64,000 nt of DNA from Manihot esculenta. Taxonomy: Eukaryota; Streptophyta; Magnoliopsida; Malpighiales; Euphorbiaceae. Shown in pieces: positions 1 through 10,803 of the stretch. A program made the position numbers and the translations under genes. The notes under the pieces were generated by a model. That model was not told the DNA's origin and did not search any database. It saw only the letters and a program-made list of their open reading frames with translations. Numbering within the stretch: position 1 is the first letter of the stretch; each line of letters begins with the position of its first letter. The DNA is taken from contig NC_035170.2 in the NCBI RefSeq assembly GCF_001659605.2, positions 11,210,817 through 11,274,816 of the forward strand, written 5' to 3'.

Positions 1-696
1 GGCCCTGCTGTCACTTGCCCCTAGCTCATCAGTTATTGTCTTCACTACTCTCAGATACTCAAAGGGGTCATCCCCTGACTTGTATTTGGGAGCATCCAGC
101 TTGAGGTAGTCTGTCATCTTTACCTTGCTCCCATCAATTGAGCTAGGTCTAGGAGGTTGAGTAACTGGGGCTGCTGGTTCTGTAGGTGGTGGAGGTGGAG
201 GTGCAGCATTCCCTGAGGTGGGGTTTGCCGGGTTTGGATAGAAGGGTGAGGGTGGATAAGCTGGGTACTGTGTGTAGGGTGGATAGAAAGGTGGATAAGG
301 CATGTAGGTAGGGTAGGGGTTAAAGCTGGAGTAATCCGATGTGCCTCCCATCGGATACCCTGAACCCTGTGGGAAGGGTGGATAATGGGGTGGAAAACCA
401 TACCCCGAGGCCTGAACGCCTCCCTGAGACTCCCCTGTCCCTTCTTCCTCCATGCTCACATCCAGGTTCCCATCCCTCCTCTGATCCTCTCCTGTGACCT
501 CCCTCACATTGGAAGAACTTCCTCCTCTATCTGTCCCCCTTCTGCTAGCATCAAAAGACCTTCTAGGGTCTCTTGACACTCTCTCTCTGTTGGCTCTACA
601 AGACATTGCCCTAGGCAATGTGGGAGGACGGGCGCTCGTGCCCTCATCCTCAGGTGGCACTCCAGTCAATCGTGCAGATCGACGAGTTCCTCTCAT
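1..696 (-). CDS. Gag polyprotein N-terminal part, Ty3/gypsy (partial)
   Basis: This encodes the capsid-type Gag protein that packages retrotransposon RNA in cytoplasmic particles. The start chosen is the ATG whose complement lies at 694-696; the protein begins MRGTRRSARLTG. I read the frame by eye from there to base 1 and found no stop, giving 232 codons before the window ends. It has a basic N terminus, then a Ser/Arg/Glu-rich stretch, a long Pro/Tyr-rich region (about residues 95-180) with repeated YPP and PPFYP blocks, and finally the start of the conserved gag fold (KMTDYLKLDAPKYKSGDDPF, then EYLRVVKTI). The copy at 20043 is nearly identical over this part. It is truncated by the window and not visibly broken. 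Confidence in family is high. Confidence 0.88.
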   Translation of the reverse strand, partial: MRGTRRSARLTGVPPEDEGTSARPPTLPRAMSCRANRERVSRDPRRSFDASRRGTDRGGSSSNVREVTGEDQRRDGNLDVSMEEEGTGESQGGVQASGYGFPPHYPPFPQGSGYPMGGTSDYSSFNPYPTYMPYPPFYPPYTQYPAYPPSPFYPNPANPTSGNAAPPPPPPTEPAAPVTQPPRPSSIDGSKVKMTDYLKLDAPKYKSGDDPFEYLRVVKTITDELGASDSRA

Positions 697-951
697 CCTG
701 TTTTCTGAAAAACAGTACACATCATACAAACATTAGTATCATATGGTTCATGTGGGCACACATGAACCCTCATCACATACACATCATTCATATCATAGCA
801 TCAATGCACATGTATATATTCATGGCATTTCACATCATCATACAAGATAGGACTCCACATCCTATCCTAGTGGACATGATCTTCCTATTGTGCTTGACCT
901 TCTAGAACATCTATGAGCCCGACACTCTAGGTCCGATCCTATGAACCTAGG

Positions 952-963
952 GCTCTGATACCA
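952..963 (-). other. Primer binding site (initiator Met tRNA), element A
   Basis: The minus strand reads TGGTATCAGAGC three bases inside the LTR. This matches the 3' end of plant initiator methionine tRNA, the usual primer for minus-strand DNA synthesis in this class of element. The same site is found at 19776-19787 and 47445-47456. Confidence 0.9.
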
Positions 964-966
964 TTC

Positions 967-3295
967 TGTAACGACCCGAAAATCAGACCGCTACCGGCGC
1001 TAGGATCCAGATCGGCTTAAGGCCGCCGGGACCCGTAGCAAGCCTGACATATAACCTGTAAACCTGTATAATCCCATACATGATCAACAACATACATAAA
1101 AATTTAAAACTTTCCTTTCATTCATCCAACTCAACCTGAACATACATGTACATATCATAAACATAAACATAATCCCTCTGTGGGATCTCATCAATGCCCC
1201 AACGGGCGATACAACATGAGATGAGTTGGCTTTCATGAACATAATAAAACATTTCTATAGATCATGTATCAAAAGGGATAACAATACTCATAGGGTCAAG
1301 CACAACCTCTAATCCTCAATATCAATATACATAACATAACTGTAATCTCTTACATTACATCATAGTACAATTGTCATGTCCACAATCTAACTATTACAGA
1401 AATATACTTCCAAACTCTGGCTAACCTCCTGGTCTACCCTGTACCTGCACATCTGGGGTTAGGGGAGACGGGTGAGCTTACAAAGCCCAGTGAGCAGAAT
1501 AGTAAAATCGTATATTAAAATTTCATGCTTTCATGAAATGCAACACATCACAACAAATCACATCTCGGATGGTATTGTCACCAATAGTCCTCTACATAGT
1601 CCAACTGTGCCGGGACGTAGAATGGGTACAACCGGTCTTTCCCTTAACATAACATATCATACAGTCCAACTGTGCTAGGGACGTAGAATGGGTACAACCT
1701 GGACTTTCTCTTACATCGTGCCAGGGACGTAGAATGGGTACAACCTGGACTTCCATACCATATCATGCCATAACATCATCATATCATGGGAGGACTAAAG
1801 GATCATCCAATAACCAATCCACATCAACATCAATATCATAAATGCAATGCAACATATTCGTGAATACTAATGCAAACAACCTACTATATCTCATGGCATT
1901 CATGATGCATGGATCATGCTCAAATTTCATATTTCATTTACTTTAAAACTTAAGGTTTATTCCACTCACCTCTGGCTAGCTCTGACAAACTCTGTAGCAG
2001 CTGGCTCACTGCTGGGGTCCTCGGTTCCTCGGGTCCGAACCTATACAGGTGGACTCCAATGAGGGACCAAACATACATAAACATGACTCTAATCTATTCC
2101 CCAAAAACCCCCTAAAACATCACTAAATAATCATAGAAACACATGCATGAACTGGCTGGACAGGGCACTTTCGGCAGCAGGTTCGGCGGCCGAAAGTCCC
2201 TCCAGAGCCGAAAGTCAGGCAGGTTCGGCGGCACCTTCGGCGGCCAAAACTCCCAGACAGAAGCGAAACTCATGCATGTTCGGCGGCACCTTCGGCGGCC
2301 GAAAGTCCCAGACAGAGACGAAAGTCTCTTTTCGGGGGCAACTTCAGCAGCCAAAAGGCCTGCCTCACCAGCCATGTTCGGCGGCCGAAAGTGCCTTCGG
2401 CTGCCGAACCTGGTTTCTGCCAAAGGGCAGAAACTTGGCTCCTAAATGCACATTTGCCTCCCAACTCTCAAATCATGCATACCACTTAAACAAAACATGC
2501 ATACAAGCTCCTAGGGGCCTCAACAAACATATACCCCAACTACAACACTTCAAACATACTCAAACATGCCACATTGTTCAAAATCACATAAAACCTAACA
2601 TTTGCTTAAAAACTCATACGACCCTATACATGCCATTCTACCCCATAAAATCACTTAAAACTTACTTAAAACATGCATTGAGCTTAAGATCGGCTCTTAC
2701 CTCTTGAAGATCGAGAGAGAGACGACCTAAACTTGGAGATCCAAGAAAATGAGCTCCTGAGTTCCCAAAGCTCCAAAACTTGTTTCAAAAGTTCAAAACC
2801 TTTAATGCAAGCTTAAAACTCAAGAAAAATGGTGGGGATTTGGAGGAAAAACACTAGATTTGGAAGAGGGAGGTTGGAAGCTAGCTGTGGCCGAAAATGG
2901 AAGAAAGCTCGTCCATTTCGACTAAGGGTCCCTTTTATAGTGGCTGGCCAGGCCACGTTCGGGGGCCGAAAGCACTCCCGCATGCATGCCATGTTCGGCG
3001 GCCGAACTTGACTTTCGGCGGCCGAACCTGGTCTGCCCTCACTCATGCTTTCGGGGGCCTAACGTGCCTCCAAAACGCATGCATGTTCGGCGGCCGAACT
3101 TGACTTTCGGCGGCCGAACCTGGGTTTTCCTCCAAAGACCTTTCATGTAAAACTCATTTAATTTTCATATTTAAAACCATGAAATACTTTAAAACATTTT
3201 ATGAAAATATGTTTCTACCCTACTAGAGGCTTCCGACATCCGAGATTCCACCGGACGGTAGGAATTCCGATACCGGAGTCTAGCCGGGTATTACA
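967..3295 (-). repeat. 5' LTR of gypsy element A
   Basis: The LTR is 2329 bp and runs TGTAATACCC to GTCGTTACA on the minus strand. A TATA box (TATAAAAGGG, complement near 2929-2938) lies only about 360 bp from the LTR start, so U3 is short and R plus U5 is very long. Copies of the near-palindrome GTTCGGCCGCCGAAC or its one-base variants flank the TATA box, at about 2960-3125 and 2170-2410. A degenerate tandem repeat (about 40-65 bp units containing GACGTAGAATGGGTACAACC) occurs three times at 1607-1753. The 100-186 residue open frames across this LTR come from the GC-rich repeats and are not considered genes. Confidence 0.9.
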
Positions 3296-4697
3296 ATATC
3301 CACAACATCACAATTAACAGATTCAGTGTAAGATTTATCGATCGAAATAGGCACGCTCTAAATTCTGTTGCCTTCAATTATCGGACCTTCCTTAATCCAC
3401 CCAACTTTGTATGGTGAAGGGTGAGGCTATGTAGGCAACTACAGTTTCTCCACCAATTGCTTAGCTATCAGATTCTTACAACAACAACTATCTATAATTA
3501 GCCTACAAATCACTTCTCCCACTCGACACTTCGCCTGGAAATCTTCCTTCTTTGCGTCTCATCCTCCTATTTTTTCAAGCATAAAATTTTTTTCACCACA
3601 TAGGTGACCTCCCCATCTTCAGAACCAACAATAGACTCAGCATCTCTAGCTACTTTCTCCTCAGATTCAACCACCTCCTCAACCACATTAACCTGTCGAT
3701 GATCATTATTAACTCCCTTGCATTCCAGGCAATTGTTCGATCGATGTCAAGGTTACCTACAGCGATAACATATGTCTCTTATTGGTTTCTGATAAGGATT
3801 GATTTTGCCTCCTTTGTCTACTTTATTGACGACTACCTTTCTTTTACTGTCTCTCCTTTCTTTCACAGTATCCTAATGATTACCAGAATTTACAGCCCTC
3901 GAATGTTGTCCACTGTAATTACCTCTATATTGCTAAGTTCCTATTAAACTAGAATTTCTGTAATTAAAATTCTGATTAGACTGATTTTTAGGCTGCCATT
4001 CAACACGTTCTTTTGCTCTTTTCGCCATCTCATGGCATCTACCAAAGTGAAAATCGCAGCTACTCCCATCATACAATGAATTTCATGATTCAGTCTCCTC
4101 TAATAATGAGCAATTTGTTGGGCTTTGTTCTCATAATTATTACACCTCGCCTGTAATCGCAAAAACTCTTTTATTTATTCATCCACCCTTCAACTCCCTT
4201 GAATACAATCATGATATCAGTTATACAAATCTGGGTGTGATCACTAGGCAAGAACCATTGTTCAATCATTTGCTTCATTAACAGTCAGTTTCGTATAGGT
4301 TCTAGCCTCCTACAATGGCATTTATTTTGAACGAAATTTCACTATGCTGCTACACCACTTTTAATTTATAAGCCACAATCGAAACCTTTTGATCCTCCTC
4401 CACATTCATAATTTCAAAAAATCGATCAACCTCAGCTAACCAATTAAGGACAAATTCTACGTCCAACGAACTAGAAAAGTTTTGAAGGTCTATCTTTATC
4501 TTGTAACCTTCGTGATAATCTTATTAGAGATTTGCGACCATAGAATTTGCTACTACAGAATTTGAAAATGGCTGTGGGCGTTCGGCTACAGTGGATTGGT
4601 TGTTACCCCATTGTAGGGCTAGCTGTCTGATTATTTCCCTTAATTCTGCCAAGAATGCCTCAATTGCAGTGAGTCAGGCCTTTTGGTTGTCGGCCAT
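3296..4697 (-). pseudogene. Decayed Ty3/gypsy gag-protease relic
   Basis: This is an old, stop-riddled retrotransposon fragment on the minus strand, recognised by translating across stops and shifts. Near 4697 it starts MADNQKA, followed after a stop by LTAIEAFLAELREIIRQL, a typical gag start. Near 4440 it reads NWLAEVDRFFEIMNVEEDQK (gag core). Near 3770 a CCHC zinc knuckle survives as CYRCR...HRSNNC. At 3545-3300 an aspartic-protease-like stretch reads VICRLIIDSCCCKNLIAKQL and later GWIKEGPIIEGN. The catalytic DSG triad is degraded to DSC. Element A has inserted inside the protease region at 3295/3296. It is non-functional and is the oldest layer at this end of the window. Confidence 0.75.
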
Positions 4698-4708
4698 AGG
4701 TGAACTTC

Positions 4709-4720
4709 GCTTTGATACCA
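4709..4720 (-). other. Primer-binding-site-like remnant of the gypsy relic
   Basis: The minus strand reads TGGTATCAAAGC, two mismatches away from the standard initiator Met tRNA site, 12 bases upstream of the relic gag start at 4697. The LTR would begin just beyond it (from about 4723), but I cannot find its outer end. Confidence 0.55.
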
Positions 4721-4739
4721 ACGGCTCCGTTAGGAGTTT

Positions 4740-6920
4740 TAAGCAATAATGTTTGGTTAAGATGAAATTCAGAAAATGAAAGGTTAGAAACTGAAATTTC
4801 TTTTTAAATTCTCGAAAATTGAAAAGTGTCTCAAATAGTCAAGAAAAGGACTATAATAGAAAAAAAATATTAATATGAAAATTATGAAAAAATGTAAAAA
4901 AAATAATAAAATTATAAAATTAGCCTCTAAACGATAGAATTTTTGTCTCGAACTTTATAAAAAGGCCTGCGGTGCCATAGCCCTTGTTACAAAGTTCAAG
5001 ACGAAATTTCCTTTTCGAAAAGCTATTGTGGGTCTCCAATGATTGTCGCTAGCAGATTTAAGTCCGGTCTAAGTCTTCCATAAAATCCAAGACTAATTGC
5101 TCCGCATCAGACTTACATTAAAAGAATCAATAATTGTGGCACTTAATAGAGCTCTTTGAAGGGCATTTCTCAAATTTTGAGCTTGGCGAAATTTTAAATT
5201 TGGATAGTTTCATCTATACTATGAATAATTAAATAAAATGAATTTTCATTACTCTTCAAGTTAAAATATAGTGAGATGCGATTAAATTTCTTTCTTTCAG
5301 TTTTTTTGGATGCATCACTACTTGTCTTGCTCGTGGTTACTTGGCTTGAATCCTTTTTCTGAATGAGTCTGTTATCCTATCAAAATAAGCTAAGGAAGGA
5401 ATATTTTATAATGTAGGTCCCATACAATAGTACAATCAACAAATAATAAATTTTAGTCACTTTAAAATGAAGAAGCCATGGCAATATCATATTAAGAAAG
5501 AAACACTTCAGTGATTATATACAAGAATAACAACAACACTACTACAAAGTGATATGTTTAAAGATACAGGATCTTTGGTATTTATTTTTTGTGAGAAGGC
5601 AATGAGATAGAAAATAAATCAAGCTAATACAGCTTATCAATACAATCTAATACAACTAAAAAGTCAGGATATAAAAAGAACCTAGATTAGGTTTCCATTT
5701 ATTTGAAATTGAAAGATTTATATCCTACATAGATGAAATTTATCATATGATTTTTTTTTTTATTTAAGATCCATGTCCTATATAGATAGAATTCATCATA
5801 TGGATTCATTTATCTTCATTAACTTGATTTTAACTCATCATGATTGAATTTAGTTTAAGTCATGCTAGAGACTTGCAACTTATATTGCTAATTAAATTCA
5901 TTAATTAATATTTATTAAATACGTTTAATTAATTAATTAATTATTCTTACCAAGATCGATCCTTATGTGTTTGGCTTTCCAGATTCATAGTCAATTAGTA
6001 ATGAGAATGTGACACGGAACCCTATAGATCAAGTTTCAGAACTCTACGACAAGATGAAATAGTTTCAAAGATCAACAATAAATTCTCCTCTATAACACCC
6101 CACGCAATGGACATCAAGAGCACCAATAATTGGGGATTAGAGAAACAAGACAAATGCCACAATTAAATTGATAAATTTACATTGATTCTTGATGCAATTA
6201 GAAGAATGCAATCTCACACTCTCACAATAACAAATGCATGCAAATAGTATAAATAATTCTAAATTTTAATTAAAGAAATTCTACCATGCAAAGTATAACT
6301 TGAGTTTATATAGAGAAAACTAAACCTAACCCTAAGAGAATAAAGATAAACTAAACCCTAAAGTATCCCAACAAGACTGGCTGAATTAATAGCCCATAGC
6401 AAGAGGGTTGCACACTAAGACCCAAAAACTAGGCCTAAACAACTAAACTACTAATACTAAAACAAATAAGATAACATAAGCTTAATTCAAACAAGTAGGC
6501 TTGCAAAATATACCATTAAAGCCCAATAACATGTATAACACATCTCCCAAGGCTGCCCATGAGTTGTGCACATACCTTTTATATGCTCCTTAAGTTGCAC
6601 ATGCATTGCAATTGTTTCTTCAAATCTACCCACTTAATTTGATGGACTTGTACACCTTCCAATTAGGCCCAATGGACTTGAATCTTTACAAAAGCGTTCC
6701 TTGATTTTCACTCTAGGCTTCTCTTTATGTAACTTTGACTCATAAGCTAGATTATACTCCTTAAACTCATAATTGCAAGTGTTGTACTAAATCTATCCCA
6801 TATAAATTGAAGCATGCCCAAGTGTATTTAGATTATATGAGTATGATTTTGAACTTCGTTTAGACCCATTTGAATAATATAAGGTTGCTCCACACCGTTG
6901 TTGCAAATATGTCCTATTGG
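4740..6920. other. AT-rich region, no gene seen
   Basis: This stretch has no open frame with a recognisable product. Its left part (to about 5100) probably includes the LTR remnant of the neighbouring gypsy relic. From about 6000 the minus strand could be LTR sequence of another relic whose 3' end is marked by the purine tract at 6931-6946. Neither LTR can be delimited by eye. Confidence 0.4.
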
Positions 6921-6946
6921 ATCTATATCATTCCCTCCTTTTTTAG
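6921..6946 (-). other. Polypurine tract and LTR start of an old element
   Basis: On the minus strand a purine run (CTAAAAAAGGAGGGAA) at 6946-6931 is followed directly by TGATATAGATCC. This is the arrangement of a polypurine tract followed by the TG of a 3' LTR. It sits about 10 bases after the stop of the open frame at 6957-7316, where it would be expected at the end of an element. The partner LTR was not found. Confidence 0.4.
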
Positions 6947-6956
6947 AAAAGATTTG

Positions 6957-7316
6957 TCATTGAATCTTGCTCATGTTCATATTAGGAATGGAAGCTTTAG
7001 GAACCAATGCATCCTCTAAGACCTCATCTTGAATAGGTGAAAATAGTATGAAACTCTCTTCATGGATATTCTCATCAACAATTTGCACATCAAGAACAAA
7101 AGGACTAGGCATAACAATATTAGTCATAAAAAAATCATGTGGATGTGACCCATTCTCCTCTACAACTTTCAAAACAATCCTATTTGCCTCCTCCACCTCA
7201 TCAATCATGTACTCCCCATGTCCACCATTATTCACAACCTCTTCTTTAAGCTTAATGATGGAATTTTTAGCAACAACTTTACTAATAGCCTCTGCTTTCT
7301 CCTCTTCTTTCTCCAT
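6957..7316 (-). pseudogene. Unidentified acidic open frame, probable retrotransposon remnant
   Basis: A 119-codon open frame starts MEKEEEKAEAISKVVAKN and is rich in Glu, Val and Ile. It has no motif I recognise. Upstream on the same strand more protein-like sequence appears across stops: MSLDKYGDDKEELEMEIKEN near 7603 and LLLKQLHGYEDNLREAKLEK near 7440-7380. A run of GAAGAGGATGGAGAAAGAA repeats precedes the ATG. The frame ends next to a candidate polypurine tract and LTR start, so a decayed element is the best guess. An isolated fragment of a host gene is the alternative. No function is assigned. Confidence 0.3.
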
Positions 7317-7319
7317 CCT

Positions 7320-10027
7320 CTTCTTTCTCCATCCTCATCTTTCTTATCTCTTCTCTTTCTTAATAACAAACCTCTTCTTCTCTAACTTTGCTTCACGTAA
7401 ATTATCTTCATAACCATGAAGCTGTTTAAGTAACAACATTGCTTCTCTAAAGCTATATGTAACTTCCTTATCTATTCATTTTTCTGCAATGCTGAATACA
7501 ATTTTTAAAATTATTTATTGCAAAATCAAGCATAAGATAGGAATATTCTCCTTAATCTCCATCTCAAGTTCCTCCTTATCATCTCCATACTTATCCAAAC
7601 TCATGATTAAGAATAAAAATAGAGTTAGTAGTAGAGCACTCCCTCACGGGTTTGCACTCTTTTACCTTACAATTCCTCGAATGGAAGTTCAGAACTAAGG
7701 CCAATCAACCAATTCAAGAAATATTTAAAAATAAAGAATAAAATCCTAACAAAAAAAAGTAAGCTCAAACACACTAGATAGAAAATACAAGACAAAATGG
7801 ATGGTAGCATAAGGACAAACTATATACTACTTAATTATATCAACTTAGAGTATAACACAATTAAGTAACATTGTAATAGTGTAAAGGAAACAAAGATAGC
7901 AAGACTAAAAAAAATTCAGTAAATAAGAATTAAGAAATAAAGAATTAAGGCCAAAATGTAAGAATTTAAACTATTACAAAACAAATCAGATATTGAACAT
8001 AAAATATTTCTACCCAACAAAGCAAGAAAGTGATAATATCTAAATTAATTACACTAAATTAAAATTTTCATGTATAATTAATTTTGGAGCCAAATTAATT
8101 ATAGTTCTAAACATGCACAAGTATGTGTGATCAAATATGGCATCATATTAATTAAAAAAAGAGAGACTCAATTCAAACAGCCCCTCTATCTTCTAAAAGC
8201 TCTTTAGGCACAAGAAACCTCAAATCTTACTTCAACAAGGACAAGAAAAACAAATCTAACAAGGAGAAAGATTCATCTAAAAATATGCTTAGGGTTACTT
8301 CAAGTCCTACTTCAACAAAAACAAGGAAAATAAATTCAATAAGGCGAAAGATTCATCCAAGTAACTCAAATTACCTCTTTCTTCTTTTTTAATTTTATGT
8401 TTTTTTTTCTTCGATTTGGAGCCTGAAATGACCAAGAAAAAAAATTTAACTAATTTAACAAACATAATTAAATCAACAAATACTCGAACAAGTGTAAAAC
8501 CCTATACAAATTAAACTAGTACAAGTTCGAGACTTTAGAAATCAAAAACACAATAAAACTCAAATTTAAATCTCTAAACTAAGATAAATAATCTATTGAT
8601 TAACCTCTCTATTAATTTTAGTTATTAAATATTACGAGAAAATCCAATATACTCTCAACTATAGAAGGATTAATTAATAAACTTTTTTCAAAATTGAGAG
8701 ACAAACTAATGAGTTTTTTCAAAATACAGAAACTAAATAGTAAAATAAATGAACGACTAAAACTAATAAAAGAACCAAATAATAGTGAGTTTTCCTCTAA
8801 TATATAGAAACTAAATAGTAAAATTTTCAATTAACAAAATAATATATTCTAAACTATTTTTTTAACGACATTTAAATTAATGTTTTTTCTCTGGTTAGCT
8901 AACAAAATTCAATGCCAGACAGCACTAAATCGCCTACATCTAACCCACTATTGAACTTGAATAAATTCAAATAGTTCCTGATCAATTCAAAAACTCACCT
9001 CAGTGAAAGGCAAAATTAAAAGAGAAAGAAATTGTTTGAAAAGCATGCAACGTCAATCATCCACGTGATTCCCTTGTAGTTAGAGAGTGAAAAGCCAAAT
9101 ATAGTGTTCTTTTTGTCAAACTCGTCCCTTTAAATTTATTTATCCAATGGACCAACCTATAGCATATTCTAATTATAATAGAATAAAAAAAATTAAAATA
9201 TCAATTTTTAAACTTGTTTGAATTGTATTTTCAAATATATTAAAATCTAATATCAAATATCAACCCGTTTATTCTTTGATTTTATATTATAATGTTATTA
9301 TTATATCCATACTATTTGAATATTGATCATAATAGTATGTTTTCTTTTAGGCCGAAGACATACTTATACCATTTTATTAATCTGATTAACCCATTAAACA
9401 TTGCAACTGAAATTTTAATTTATTTGAATTTATAAATATTATAATAATTAAATACGAATTAGTCAAATTAATGATAATTTATAAAAAAAAAATTAAAAAT
9501 TATTATAAATATTATAGTTGTTTACCCTCTAAATTTTATTAATTTTACTCTAAAATTTTATAATTAATAAATTTAGACAAAAATACTTTTATCATTTTAT
9601 AAAAATATAAAATTAAATTAATAAAATTTCAAGTACAATAAGTAATAAATTAAACTATTTTTTTTTACTTCATTTGACAAGTATCGATCATGTGATTAAT
9701 TTATGTTTAATTGTTATGATTTTTGTAAGTTTAAGTATTTAATGAACTAATCTGAAATAGTATAAAGATGTTAATATATATTTGACTTTTTTTATTATAT
9801 TTTATCTTTTTAAATATTTAAGTTTGGTTTTAATTAAGCTTATTTGTATTTTTAAAACTTTAATTGTTGATAGCATATACCCATTCATTTTTTTTTTACA
9901 ATACCCAAATTTGAGTTGAATTCGAATATAAATCCATTCTACTATGGAAACCATACTAATAAGGTCAAGATCAATTAGATAAAATGCCTAAAAATTTGAA
10001 TATTCAAATCAAAAATTTTATCAAAAA

Positions 10028-10060
<33 letters not shown>

Positions 10061-10466
10061 CCAAGCGTAATACAATAATAATATGATCAATGGTTTAGGA
10101 TGAAATCTAATTTGTAGCAAATTTTATAATAATTCAACTATATATTGGTTTTAGAGGAAATCAATTTCAGCTTTTAAATTTAGATATTTGTGTTAACATA
10201 TAGCTATAAATTTATAAAGACTAAATTTGTTAATTCAACCATTTGAGTTGAAGTTCATGAATTCATTCAATCCAAATTAATCAAATCCGCATTTATATAT
10301 ATATATATATATATCAATTTTAAATTTGATTCAAGAATCTTCTAATAAATTCTGCAGTTAACGGATTTCAATATATTTTTAAGTAATTTATATTTTAGTC
10401 TTTAAACTTTAGCATAATTAACATATTTATCGCTGTATTTTTAAAATTCAACACTTAAATTCCTTT
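7320..10466. other. AT-rich intergenic region, no gene seen
   Basis: Strongly AT-rich with only short open frames that look random. It contains an (AAT)n microsatellite at 10028-10060 and a (TA)n run at 10294-10314. Apart from the stop-interrupted frame remnants at about 7380-7603 described with the neighbouring open frame, no protein similarity was recognised on either strand. Confidence 0.5.
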
Positions 10467-10742
10467 ATACTGATTAGATCATTTGAAATATAACCCATCT
10501 TTATCAAATTCATCTCTTATTCACTAATCTCTTACAGACATTCAAAAAACAAAAATTTTTTTCTATTATATTCATAAGGGAATTTCTATAGTTACTGTAT
10601 AGAATTTTATTGGATTTGTATTAATCATGAAAGGAATCTACCATATTCCTAAACAGCAACATAGAATGGGCATGATTCCTTAAAGCATAGTGATCTCACA
10701 TGCAAAGTATTTTTCTATTATTTTTGGTTATTTGTTCTTACA
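10467..10742 (+). repeat. Truncated 5' LTR of the nested copia element
   Basis: About 276 bp match the last half of the 3' LTR (31705-31975), ending in CA just before the gag leader. The U3 half present at 31432-31704 is missing here, so the left end of the element was lost or overwritten. No standard Met-tRNA primer site follows it. Confidence 0.75.
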
Positions 10743-10798
10743 ATCTTTAAGGAATTACTTCAATGGAGGCATCAAGTTCTGAGTCTGTTTTCAACAAG

Positions 10799-10803
10799 CT
10801 TGT
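10799..10803 (+). repeat. Target-site duplication CTTGT (solo LTR B), left
   Basis: CTTGT at 10799-10803 and again at 13044-13048 flank the solo LTR exactly. A 5-bp duplication is the normal footprint of LTR retrotransposon integration. Confidence 0.9.

Larger units (their letters stand above)
1..3295 (-). mobile_element. Ty3/gypsy (Tekay/Del-like) element A, 5' part
   Basis: Minus-strand LTR retrotransposon cut off by the window start. In element order it shows a 5' LTR (3295 to 967), a primer binding site (963 to 952), an untranslated leader of about 255 bases and the start of gag (696 to 1). It belongs to the same family as the complete element at 17513-29674. The gag genes align codon for codon, and the LTR termini share TGTAATACCCGGCTAG at the start and GGTCGTTACA at the end. 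The element landed in the protease region of an older gypsy relic. The five bases just outside the LTR are ATATC (3296-3300); the matching duplicate would lie beyond the window. Protease, polymerase and integrase are not visible here, so competence cannot be judged. Confidence 0.9.

Noticed and set aside
2112..2707. Overlapping open frames of 64-186 codons on both strands in the GC-rich part of LTR A, with equivalents near 11444-11921, 18193-18893, 22862-23296 and 28058-28505
   Set aside because: All arise from the repeated TTCGGCGGCCGAA motif, which lacks stop codons in several frames. They recur at the same LTR positions and have no start context or known domain.
7048..7413. 121-codon plus-strand frame rich in Ser, Leu and Phe
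   Set aside because: Shadow of the acidic minus-strand frame at 6957-7316. Ser/Leu/Phe-rich composition is typical of the antisense of Glu/Lys codons.
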